Shown here: positions 31,367-42,424 of the stretch, piece after piece
How positions within the stretch are numbered: the first letter of the stretch is position 1
Layout of the letters: every line of letters begins with the position of its first letter
Assembly (NCBI GenBank): GCA_039583875.1
Contig: CM077147.1
Coordinates: 112,774,440-112,838,439 of the forward strand
Origin: Platanthera guangdongensis
Taxonomy: Eukaryota; Streptophyta; Magnoliopsida; Asparagales; Orchidaceae
Length of the DNA: 64,000 nt
Direction of reading: 5' to 3'
Translations under genes and position numbers: made by a program
Notes under the pieces: generated by a model
Seen by the model: only the letters and a program-made list of their open reading frames with translations
What the model was told of the DNA's origin: nothing
The model's database searches: none

Positions 31367-33713
31367 ATGGCCGCCTCATCTAAGATTGGTGTTGGTTTGG
31401 AATTAGTCGCCGTAGGGATTGTAGACCTATCCGCCGATTTCCATAATCTTCTTATTTTGCTCAATACCGCCAGCTTAACATTTGTTCTCCAAGAACCATG
31501 TCGTATCCTCTTCCCCGAAGTTGCAGAGTTTTCAGGAATGTCAAAGTTAAGCACTATGGAATAATCTTGAAGTCTTCAGTCAAAGGTATCACCATTAAAC
31601 TCACTGCAACCTCTGTCTCTCGACTTCTCCGACTGCCAGCTCCAGATGCAGATGATTTTCTGAGTCATGAAGACTATTCCAGAACCTGTTCATTCTGTGG
31701 ACTTTTTGCTGATGCTAGACACATCAATAGGTCTGATATGCATGCTGAAGGGAAATTCCTGGTTGATGTTATTGGTAAGATTCTTCTATGCAAAACCAAC
31801 TCCATCAGGGCCATACCCCTTTATTTATTTGAATTGATGCAAGCTATAGTTTGTAGAATAGCATTTCAGTTTGGCTTGATGATTCTGACTAAGATTAAGG
31901 AGAGTATAAAGTCCCCAAACTATACAAGGATAATTTCACTGCTCCTCCATGAGATCAATCCAGAGGTTTTTAGTTTCTCCAAAGGAAGTATCATTCAACA
32001 CATGAAGAAGGTCTCCATATCCTCCATCCAGAGATGGGAGTTAAAGTTGCAAAATCCCTCTCAAGCTGCCAAAATTACTGAAGTTGCAGACACAGAGGAT
32101 AGGACTCCATCTCCTTCTCCATCTCAGGTCTCCAGCTCCTCTGGTGCACCTATTGAGGGGGATCCTGCTCCTACTGTTTAGGCCAGGCCACCTACTCCTC
32201 CTACAGTCACTCCAGAAGATATCCTCTCAGATATACAGGTTCAAGAAGCACTACTTTCTACTGATGCTTCCATAAATGAAATGATAGAAGAGTTAACTAC
32301 AGATGTACCTCCTCCTCCTCCTCTATCTCCTCCAGCTCCATCCTCTGAAATTCACAAGGACCCAACTCCTGGACAATCTCCAGACACTTCTCCAGCAAGG
32401 ACACCAGCAAAATCTCCTGATGCCCCCAAAGAACAGTAAGAAACAATTCTCATTTCTGATGAGCCCTCACCTGAGCCATCTGAAGCTCCTCTTAGAAATT
32501 TGGATTTTACTATCCCTCAGATTATGACTGAAGAGGATGCCATGATACCCACTACTAGAGCTCAGAGCTCAGTCACTCTCTCTGAAATTGCTCCATGGGT
32601 GGCTCCTCCCATTCCCTCTGCTCCATCAACTTCTGCTCCTCATGCTGCTCCAGCTCCTGCCTCCACAGACTTGATGTCTCAGATTGTACTTCTTCTTAAA
32701 AACTAGAAAACTTACTTTGATACTTGTATCAAGACAGTCACAGACAAAGTTACTGCTCTATAAACTAAGATGAGCAGAGGATTTGCTGAGATCCAGCACA
32801 ACACTGATCAGCTCAAACATCTCTTCCAGATTGGTGGCAAAGCTTTAGACCACACAATCACCAGTGTTGGACAGGTTATGGAGCAAGGCCTGACTTTTTC
32901 CAATAATCAAATGGAACTGGACAAAAGGGCTGAAACAACCAAGATGAAGATATGTGAAGAAGTTGGAATTTTCAAAGATGATGCCATCTCCCTGCTATTT
33001 GTTGAAGTCAGAAAGGGGGAGAAGTTGGTAAAAGAATATCTAGAAAAATCTGATGCCATCGAGAAAGAAGTATGGGAAGCCAAAGTTAAAGAGATTCATG
33101 ATGATATTCTAGCTCAGATACAGAGTGTCAAATTCCACACTTATGATATTGCTGTTTGGATGCACAACCAGATTCTGCAAGAATTTGCTGCTGATCCTGA
33201 CATTATTCCTCATCACCTGAATCCACTAGCTGCTGCTGATGCTCCTGCTCCAGCTCCTCCTATGCAACCCACAGTTTCTCCAAGGCCTGGTGATTCTGTT
33301 ACCCCTCCAGATTCTTAAGCTCAGGATTGGGAAGATGATCCTGCTGATATCTTTCTCAAAGCCCCTCCTTAGATACCGACTTATAAGAAGAAAAGGAAAT
33401 ATGGTGAAGGTCCTTCTGCTAGCAGTCTGTTCCTGCTAAAGCTCCTAAACATGCTGAGGTCTGGTCTCCTACTTCCAAGTCTCTCATCCTGGAAACTCAC
33501 AAGTTAGTTCTGGACTTCCATGAAAGCAGAAACATTCACTACAGTTCCCATGAATGGGAGTTTTATGAGAAGTCCATGACCAAAAGGAGAATCTATGACA
33601 TAGAATATGGAAGAAATAATCAAGCTGCTCCTCCCAGACCACCCAAATATTATCCTAAACCCTACAGCTATCAGAGAAGACAACAAGATAAACAAGACAA
33701 GCAACATCACTAG
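31367..33713 (+). pseudogene. ORF3 of unit B, downstream of pol, broken
   Basis: The domain order matches unit A: transposon-protein-like N-terminal region, Pro/Ser-rich linker, helical region (open over 32770-33318) and basic Tyr-rich tail ending at TAG 33711. It shares with A the frameshift near 31525, TAG 32179, TAA 32437, TAG 32704 and the TAA just before 32770. Its private lesion is TAA 33316 (TAT in A), while A has a private 1-nt deletion just after. The shared breaks predate the duplication and the private ones follow it. Confidence 0.75.
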
Positions 33714-33881
33714 AGCTAGCCCAATAGACTCATGAGCTATGAAAATGGATTTTAGTTGTTTATGATATTTCTGGATAATCATATTTATATAATTCATAGT
33801 TCCTTGTTTGCTTACACTACTTGATTACTTAGCATTCTTTTTATGACTATAATTCACCTTAGTGTAAAGGGTTCTGACTTC

Positions 33882-33895
33882 TAATAGGGGGAGAT
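33882..33895 (+). other. Polypurine tract before LTR C
   Basis: AATAGGGGGAGAT abuts LTR C, as for LTR B. Confidence 0.85.
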
Positions 33896-35897
33896 TGTTG
33901 GGTATTGTATCCACACTAACCCAGATTTGATGAAATCACCCTTGAACTAAGATGAATTAAGTTGTATTTTATGCTTGGTTTGAGTTATGTGTTTGCAGGA
34001 TTCCAATGGGAAGTGTAGACCAATGTCAGTGTACAATGGGTCACCAAACACAGGACCGTACAATGTAATCCCTCATTGTGTGTTCTAAAGTGTTGACTCA
34101 TGTGTAGCCTATCTATTGGGATACACTTCATACTCAAGCTCTAGGACTATGTGAAAAGACTTGATGCTGATTTCCCTTAGAAGAAGAAAATCTGTCTGAA
34201 ATTTTTTTCCTAAGTAAAGTACTCGAGTACCTTCTTATTTACTCGAGTAAGTTACTGAGTTTACACTCGAGTAGCACTTCACTTACTCGAGTAGTTAAGA
34301 TATACTCGAGTAGTCCAACTATGGCTCTCGAGTAATTCATCTTGTATACTCGAGTAATTTCCTCTTATCTCTCGAGTTTCCAGACTTTTCTCTTCTCAAA
34401 TTTGTCTAAGTGAAATACTCGAGTAATATTATATATACTCAAGTAGTTTTATCTTCTATCTCGAGTTAATGGTATTCTGACTCTCATATAGTTCCTAGTT
34501 ACTCGAGTAGTCCAACTCATATACTCGAGTAGCTCATCTACTACTAGAGTAGTCAAATGCTTTTACTCATGTAATCTAGTTTTCTATTCCAGAAAATTTC
34601 ACCAAGTGATTTACTCGAGTAGTTCATGTTATATACTCGAGTAGATCATTCTGTCTCGAGTAGTCCATGTTACATAATTGAGTAGTTCAGTTTTTCCTGT
34701 TCCCGAATTTTTCTAAGTGTTTGTCTCGAGTAGTGTCTGATATACTCGAGTAGTTCATTTTTATATACTCGAGTAGTACTTCTTGAACTCGAGTAATATA
34801 CTCCACCTCTCGTGTAAGTACTTAAGTACTCGAGTAAGTCATTTTTGCTACTCGCGTAACTGAGTCCCTCTCATTCTTATTGACTCGAGTAGTTGACTCC
34901 ATGTACTCGAGTAATGATTTCTTTTTCTCCCGAGTATTTTTTCTCATATACTCGAGTAGTCCCTTCTACCTACTCGAGTAGTGCTGCATATACTTGAGTA
35001 ATCCTGCTTGACTCAACTTACTTTGACCATTTTCAGAAATTCTTTAAGTCCAGACCTAACGGTCTTATTCTTAAACTCTGACGTGATTGGTCCACGTGTC
35101 TTTCTCTTAATGAATCATTTAAGTCTAATCTTCTTGTCTCCTATAATAGGTCTTGTCAAACCGACAAACCCTATGTTTTTAAAAAAATTATTCTAAGAAA
35201 GTTTTTGCAGCCGTCTCTTTGCAGAAAAATTTCTGTCTCCTCTCTCTCTCTGCAAGAACCGGAAACCCGCCGCCGCCGCCATCGCTATTTTCTGACCGGC
35301 TAGGGTTTCTTCTTTTCAGAGGATTCAGATTAAGAAGACTCTACAGATCGAGATCTCCGCTCAACGATTCATCTACTCTTTCGATTGTGTAAAGTCGAGA
35401 AATTCCAGATTTGATCTTGCCGAAATTCTTCTTCAATATTCTAATAAAGCCGCATGCCTAGAAGAAGGATTTTCTGATTTTCTGTTGCATATCTGAACCA
35501 GATATTTCACTATTTGAATTTCTGTACTGCTGTATTTCATTATTGTAGGAGAAGATTTCTCCGAGTGTAGGAGTGTTCAACTCCGAGATTGTAGGAAATT
35601 TTGTCTTCCGAGTGTAGATCCGTTTGTGGATCGAGTTTGTAGGAACCTTGTTACGAGGGTAGGATTATTTTCCAATCCGAGATAGTGGAGTAGCCGAGTC
35701 TAGTATATTGCTAGATCAATGAGGGAAAGTGGATGTACCCAAGGTTGGGGAACCACTAGAAATCTTGCCTCGTCTGTGTTTGCTTGTTTGGTAGATAGTT
35801 CTGTGCTTTAGTTGAGATTTTTTTTTCCGCAAAAAGACGCGCAAGTCACCTATTCACCCCCCTCTAGGTGATTTAGGTTGACAACTATTATCTTTCA
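33896..35897 (+). repeat. LTR C (2.0 kb), right end of the tandem array
   Basis: It has the same TGTTGGG...TTTCA ends and is followed by the TSD ATTCC (35898-35902). The CTCGAG array spans about 34215-35010. Its second half carries about 40 variants not seen in A or B, including the loss of GAGTA near 35015 and CTATAATAGG near 35142. Confidence 0.92.
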
Positions 35898-36572
35898 ATT
35901 CCCATATCTGAATAGAGGATATTGATACTTTCTTCATGTGGTGAAGGGTTGTGCCTTTGGAGAAATCAAAAACTTCAGGATTGATCTCATGCAGAAGTAG
36001 AGAGATGATCCTGGCATAATTTGGAGCCTTGATGCTCTCCCTTATCTTGTCAAGAATTAACATACCAAACTGAAATCTCTTTCTACAGATGATGACTGTC
36101 ATGATGTCAAACAAATTATGTGAGATGTCTCTTATAGAACTAGTCTTGCACAGGAGAATCTTTCCAATGATATCCACCAGGAATTTGCTTTCTGGGTTGA
36201 GGTCTGATCGTCGAATGGTAAGAAGTTTTGGTGAAAGCCACAGAAAATGCAAGCTCTGTCAGAATCTTCATGACTTAGATGTTCTTCTTCATCAACTACG
36301 GGTAGTCGAAGAAGATTGGAAACATAGGTTTTGGTAAGCTTTATCTTGATTCCCTTGACTGTAGACTTGAAGACCTTGCCATTTCTCCTTACTTTGATGT
36401 TTTTGAAAAATTCTTCAACTTCTGGAAATAGGATTTTGCACGGTTTCTGGAGAACGAACGTCAAGCCGGCGGTGTCGAGAAGAATGAGGAGATTCCGGAA
36501 ATCGTCTGACAGTTCGGCAATACCGGCGGTGACAAGTTCAGAACCAATCCCAATCTTTAAAGGCGGTGTCAT
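35898..36572 (-). pseudogene. ORF3 of element H, N-terminal part
   Basis: The ATG is at 36572 on the minus strand. The first 107 or so codons are open, reading KIGIGSELV, LTFVLQKPC, LFPEVEEFF and VKGIKIKLTKTYVSNLLRLP. They bridge the point where A and B are frameshifted, so H shows the original frame there. A frameshift near 36240 moves the reading to the frame 36252-35898, with KFLVDIIGKILLCK, RIISLLLHEINPEVF and HMKKVSISSIQ. The tandem array interrupts it at 35898 and it resumes at 12379. Conserved blocks match A and B much better than the surrounding non-coding DNA, suggesting past selection for the protein. Function is unknown. Confidence 0.78.
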
Positions 36573-36714
36573 GATCTAGAGAGTTGTGAGAAATTTGCTG
36601 CGGGGAAGAAGACGGCGCGAGCTCTGTGACAGTCTGCGGAAGGCGAAAGGACTTTTTCTTTTCTCGAGTGAGTGGGATTTGAATTCGTGTAGAAAATGAA
36701 ATCCGGACTTTTCC

Positions 36715-36730
36715 TATTTATATAACCCTA
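36715..36730 (-). promoter_or_regulatory. Putative internal promoter of ORF3, element H
   Basis: The minus strand reads TAGGGTTATATAAATA, identical to the 16-mer in units A and B, 143 nt upstream of the ORF3 ATG. Flanking bases differ between H and A/B. Confidence 0.65.
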
Positions 36731-36839
36731 ATTTATCGATGATTAAGAAAGAAATTAATCTAACATACCTTTGAAAATGGTGGTATTAGCCTTGGGTTGT
36801 GAATAAAGAAATTTGAATAAAAGTTTAGAAAAAGTCTTC

Positions 36840-37010
36840 CTGACACTCGAGTGGACCGGCAGTACTCGAGTGAGATAATGAAGGTACTCGAGTGACGTCT
36901 TCATGCTTCTCGAGTAAGAACTTAGTACTCGAGTAGTGTTACTGGAGTGACTTACCGAGTACTCGAGTAGGCTGAAGAAGTATTCGAGTGGTCTTTATCT
37001 TACCCGAGTC
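36840..37010 (-). repeat. CTCGAG motif array between pol and ORF3, element H
   Basis: Several ACTCGAGT motifs lie in the same position as the arrays at 20033 and 30803. The arrangement therefore predates the split between H and the tandem element. Confidence 0.75.
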
Positions 37011-37086
37011 ATTAAGTCAGAACTTGAGAAATTTCTATTTTTGATGTATTCCTTGATCTCTGAGCTATGTAGTGAGTCCACCTTCT

Positions 37087-40000
37087 CTATTCTTCTTTGT
37101 TGAGCATTCCAAGTTCTATTTTGAAGAATTAGAACTTGACCTCATCCAGCAGCTTCGTGAATATGTCTGCAATCTGACTGTCTATTGGGACATATTATAG
37201 ATATATGTCCCCATACTCCACATGATCCTAGATGAAGTGGTACCGCAAATCTATGTGCTTTGTCCGGCTATGAGAGATTGGGTTGTTGGCTATTGCAATT
37301 GCGCTGGAAGAGTCACAAAACAAAGGAATGTTTTGAAACTTCATGTTATAGTCTTCAAGCTGGTTCTTTATCCATAGCAACTGTGCACATCCACTAACGG
37401 CAGAGATATACTCTAACTCAGCCGTTGAGATTGTAACACAGTTTTGCTTCTTACTACTCCAGGAAATGAGCCTTCTTCCAAGGAATTGGTAAGTCCCGGA
37501 AGTGCTCTTCCTGTCATCTTTGCTACATACAAAATCTGCATCTGAAAAACCAATTAGCTCACTATCATTACTTCTTGGGTACCATAAAACAAGATTTGGT
37601 GTACCTTTAAGGTATCTCAAAATCCGCTTTATAGCAACATAGTGAGATTCCTTAGGATTCACTTGAAATATAGCACATACATATGTTGAGAACATTATGT
37701 CTAGTCTAATGACAGTAAGGTAGAGCAAGGATCCAATTATGCTTCTATACTTGGTTTCATCAAAATGTTTCCCTTTCTCATTCTTGTCCAGAGACACAGT
37801 TGAACACATTGGAGTCCTCATAGAGGTTGCGTTCTCCATTCCGAATTTCTTAATTAGCTCCTTGGTGAACTTAGTCTGCGAGATGAAAATTCCATCTTCA
37901 GACTGTTTTATCTGAAGCACTAAGAAATACTTCAGCTCGCCCATACTGCTCATTTCAAACTTCCCTTGCATAAGTTTTGAAAACTTCTTGCAGTGGTTGC
38001 CGTCAGTAGAGCCAAAAATAATGTCTTCAACATAGATCTGCACTAGCAAAATCTTGCCTTTTATTTCCCTAAGAAATAATGTCATATCTATCGTTACCCT
38101 TGTGAACTTATTCTCAAGGAGAAAGGTAGACAGCGTCTCATACCAAGCTTGAGGAGCTTGTTTCAAACCATATAAAGCTTTAGATAACAGATAAACATAA
38201 TCAGGAAAGTTAGAGTTGACGAAACCTGGAGGTTGTTCCACATACACCTCTTCCTTAATGTCACCATTAAGGAAGACAGACTTCACGTCCATCTGATAGA
38301 CAGTGAAGCCGTTAAGAGCAGCATATGATAGGAATAACCTGATTGCCTCCAGCCTTGCCACTAGAGCGTTCGTCTAGTCAAAGTCGATTCCTTCTTCTTG
38401 GCGATTTCCTTTGGCGATGAGTCTGGCCTTGTTCTTTATGATCGCTCCATCCTCGTACATCTTGTTCCTGTAGACCCACTTTGTCCCGATGAAATTCTTA
38501 CCTTTGGGTCTTGGAACAAGTTTCCATACTTGACAGTGCTTGAACTCATTTAGTTCTTCTTCCAATACCATTATCCAAGATGCGTCTGAGTTTGCTTCAT
38601 CAAACTTCTTCGGTTCAACCTGAGATAGAAAGCTTTAATATAAATTCTCGTTAGCTGTACCTCTACAAGTTCTGACACCATCCCGAGGATCTCCTATGAT
38701 TTGGTCCATTGGGTGATCCTTCAGATGTCTGAGCTCTAGAGTCCTTGCATCTGGAGTGTCTTCAATCACCGGAGTGACTTCATCAACTTGGACTATTTCT
38801 TCATCTTGATCATCAACCTCTCCAATCATGGTTAGACTGGTTATCTTGATGAACTTTTCACCTTTTTCTTCAGTCAGCTCACCCAAGTTTAGTTCTTTCA
38901 ACTCTATACCTACATCTTCAATGAACAAACTTGAAGAGTTGCCTTACAGCAAACTCGTCTCATCAAATACCACATGAATGGATTCTTCTACGACCAGGGT
39001 TTTTCTATTAAATATCATGTATGTCTTACTATGCCTACTATACCCTACAAAAGTACCTTCAAAACTCTTTTCGCTAAATTTGGTAGTGTGATACTTACCG
39101 TTGTTAAGGATGTAGCACTTACAGCTAAAAATTCTAAAATACGAAACAGTCATTTTCCTGCCCTTTAGAAGTTCGTAAGGTGTCTTATTGTGGTTCTTAT
39201 TTATGAGTGCTCGATTTTTCACATTGCATACAGTGTTGACGGCTTCAGCCCAGAAGTATTCCGGAATTGAGGCATCACTCAACATGGTCTTGCAGGCTTC
39301 TATGAGTGTTCTATTCCTTCTCTCATCCACTCCATTCTGTTGAGGAGTATAGGTAGAGGAAACTCATGAAAAATACCCATGCTTTCGCAGAATTTTGTTA
39401 TGGCCCCAGACTTGAACTTTGTTCCATTGGCATTTCTGATTTTGACTACGGAATAGTTGTATTCATTCTGGACCTGCCTCATAAAATTAGTAAAGTTGTC
39501 AAAGGTATCTGACTTGTGTTTTAGAAAGAACACCCACACAAATTGCGAGTAATCATCAACAATAACCAATGTATAATCCTTACCTCCCAAACTTCTAATT
39601 TGCAGTGGACCGAACAAGTCCATATGAAGTAGATGTAAACACCTATTAGAATCTTTGCCAATAATGATTTTAAAGGTAGCCCTTATTTGCTCGCCTTTTA
39701 CACATGCGTGACAAGGTCTATCTTTGACGTACTTGACATTTGGGGTATCACGTACTAAATTCAGAGAAAATAATTTATTAATAGTTTTGAAATTAATATA
39801 TGCTAGTCTCTTGTGCCATTGGTAACCAAATGACACACTATCTTTAGTTAAAAAGCACACTGATGTAGAAGAGTCTATACAAATGAAATTCAAACAAAAT
39901 ATGTTTCAGCTTCGAGTGCCTTATAGAATCATTTTCATATTGTCAACCGATTTTATCAAGCACTTATCTGCATGGAATTCAAAGATGTATCGTTTATCGT

Positions 40001-40260
40001 AGAGCTTGCTTATGCTTATAAGATTGTGTTCCAATCCTTCAACGTAAGCCACATCTGAGAAGAAGACACTACCGTTAGTGATCATACCATAGCCTTTTGT
40101 AATTCCTCGGTCTGAACCTCCAAAGATGACCTTTGGCCCGTTCAAGACTGGGCAAAAGTTTTCAAGAAGGCTTCATGTCCCGGTCATGTGCCGAGAGCAT
40201 ATGCTGTCCAAATACCAGATAGGAGTTTTGGTGGCCTTTGTACATACCTGCAATTACAAA
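37087..40260 (-). pseudogene. pol: pol of element H: PR-IN-RT-RNase H, frameshifted
   Basis: Read on the minus strand, protease has lost its active Gly (DSICSRHMTG near 40200). Integrase lies in frames 39893-39300 and 39330-38944, with CHACVKGE and MDLFGP; the middle DDE Asp has changed (ANGTKF for DNGTEF) and MDERRNR ends the core. RT and RNase H are open for 377 codons at 38361-37228, with [26 protein letters not shown] and YVED in place of YVDD. The RNase H tail runs to TAG at 37087. Frameshifts lie near 40240 and 39330, with stops between the open blocks. It lacks most of the nonsense codons shared by A and B, so those arose in the tandem lineage. Confidence 0.87.
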
Positions 40261-42424
40261 TCAATTTGCCTTAGGAACCCAAACACGTTTGGGTCCTTGG
40301 TCTCTTGTTAGAATACTCCTCCTATGAGTATTAGCATTATGAGTGGTCTTTATCATATTGCCAACTCGAGGAGTTGCAAAATACCTGGAATTAAACCAGC
40401 AGTCAATGGCAAAGTGACCAATTTTGCCACAGCACCAACAGTCAAACCTATTGTATCTTTTCCTTAAATTCTCCTGCTTGACCTTTTGAGATGGTGTTCT
40501 AGCAGGGGCAACATTCTTGGAGGAAGAAGCTTCATGGCGATGACAATCACATGATTTCTTCTCCTTTAGTGGCCATTGCACAATAGGCTTTACCTTTGGT
40601 GCTTTCTTAATGTTATGACCATGATTATAAGGGTCATAGCTCTGAATAATAATTTCTTCATAAGGTGACTTAAAGACTATCTCACCAAAATTTCGGGGAC
40701 GAGTCCATCCTCGGTAACTAGACTTGGGTTCTACATATGTAGGCCTAGCCAAGTGACCATAGGATGAGTCAAGATAAACCTTGTTTGATGGAAATATGAC
40801 CTTCTTGAAAGATGTTTGATCTTTAGTGCCTTTCCCCTTCTCTTTGGCCGAAGCCTTCTTGGTCGCCTTATTCTTTCTCCGAGACTTATTCCTCCTAGAA
40901 GATTTACTAGGAGCTTCAACATGGCCTAGCCCAGCACCTTTGGCCTTAGCTGAGAATTCAGCAACGAAAGGAAGGATAGTCTTGGGCTTCAAGAAACTTT
41001 CAACAAGTTTCTTTTCAGCAGCAAGTTGTTCTTCCAACTCATTGATGATCTTCTCTTTTAGGTCTAGGTGCTCGAGAGCCTTATTATATTTTTTAATAGC
41101 AGTATTGAAGTTATCTCTGAGTGAGTCAGTCTTAACGACTTCCTCTCTCAAGGTGCTCTCTTTAGCCTTTTGAGACTTTATCTCTTTAGCTTGAGTTTTC
41201 ACGACTCGTTGACATTTGTTGTAAGCCTTGATTAACTCCTTGTACTGGGCCATGAGTTCAGAGTCATCGTCAGAGGAGTTGTCCTCATGATCATATTCAG
41301 AAACATCAGATTCAGAAAGAGGAGTGTGAGAGTTGACCTTCCCAGTGAACTGGGGTTCTTGTTCATCATCAGTCTGAGCCATTAGCCCAAAGTAGTCTTT
41401 CTCTTCTTCACTCGACTCAGATGAGTCAGAGTAGCTAAGAGTTTTGAACTTCTTTGCTATTTGACTCTTTTTTGTTCTCTTCTTATTGTAAGAAGATTTC
41501 TTTTCCTCTTTTTTTCCACCCTCATTCTTCTTGTGAGGGCAGTCAGCAATAACGTGACCTGGCTTATTGCAGCAATAACAAATGATGTCAGTAGAAATAT
41601 GTTTGTTCGGTTTAGTAGTATACCTGTCATGGCTGCTTGTGCCTTTTCTGTGTCGATTCCCATCATATCGTGATCTTCTGTAGGAGGCATCCTTGCCTTT
41701 CTATTTCTTCTTTTTGTTCAAGAATTTCTTGAACTGTCGTGAGAGTAGAGAGAACTCTCCTTCTGATAGTTCTGAGCCCGAGGTACTTGGATCCAAGGTT
41801 TTTTCTTCACTTACTTGCTGGGGCAGGAGAGGTAGCCTTGGACTACCTTGAGATGTCTGCCTTGAGAGCTACAGACTTCTCCTTGGATGAAGACCTGTTC
41901 TTCTCTTCTTCAGCTTTTCTTGAATTCAGTTGCAGCTCATATGACATAAGCTTTCCGAAGAGATTTTGTGGGTCAATCTCAGCTAGCTTTCCAAATTCCC
42001 GAATAGCACAAACCTTGTTGTCCCATTCCTTAGTCAGGGATATCAAGAACTTATCATTCAGTTCTCCGTTGGTGAAGACTTGGCCGTAGACCCTTAGGCC
42101 GTTCACTATCTTGAGGAAGTTTTCAAACATATTTGCAATTGTATCCTCGTGTCCTTGTCGGAAGGCTTCATATTTTTGATTTAGAAAGGATCTTGTGTCA
42201 TCCCTAAATGTTTCTGTGCCTTCCATCAAAGTGATGGGGGACTGCCACATATCCTTAGTGGATTGGCAGTGGATCAGGTTCTGCAACATGGAGTCATCAA
42301 CTGTACTTGCTATAATATTTTTGGCCTCCTTGTCTAAAGAGACAATTGCAATCCCATCTTTGTCAAGATCCATCAAATTTTTAGGAACCTTCTTTGTAGG
42401 ATCTATAGTGGGGACGGTCATAGG
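40261..42424 (-). pseudogene. gag: gag of element H, main part (N terminus lies beyond the copia insertion)
   Basis: The minus-strand frame 42421-41843 holds the copia gag core (NGLRVYGQVFTNGELNDKF). A decayed stretch then has the first zinc knuckle CYCCNKPGHVIADC near 41550. Frame 41382-40261 (373 codons) carries the coiled-coil-like region, a Lys-rich stretch and the second knuckle CWCCGKIGHFAIDC near 40430. It ends at TGA 40261, the same relative place as TGA 16778 and 27548. The young copia element is inserted after 42424, and the first 47 or so codons continue at 49877-50019. Confidence 0.87.
42420..42424. repeat. Target-site duplication ATAGG of the young copia element
   Basis: ATAGG at 42420-42424 and at 49877-49881 flank the LTRs exactly. 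Removing one copy with the element restores the gag reading of H. Confidence 0.93.

Larger units (their letters stand above)
12380..35897 (+). mobile_element. Tandem SIRE-like copia array: LTR A - internal A - LTR B - internal B - LTR C
   Basis: Three LTRs of about 2.0 kb (12380-14394, 23152-25164, 33896-35897) alternate with two internal regions of 8757 and 8731 bp. Internals A and B differ by roughly 1 percent and share nine nonsense codons. LTR A and LTR C differ by about 4 percent or more. One perfect TSD pair (ATTCC) flanks the whole block. This fits a single insertion into ORF3 of element H, followed by decay, then duplication through unequal recombination between its LTRs. Each unit has PBS, gag, pol, CTCGAG array, internal promoter, ORF3 and PPT in that order. 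Confidence 0.92.

Noticed and set aside
12380..35897. Two independent SIRE-like insertions side by side
   Set aside because: There is no second TSD, LTR B is single and shared, nine nonsense codons are identical and LTR B is a mosaic of C and A.
12380..35897. Assembly duplication artefact
   Set aside because: Units differ at about 1 percent of sites with private stops in each, and the LTR B mosaic has a single breakpoint. A pure artefact would give identical units. Long reads would settle it.
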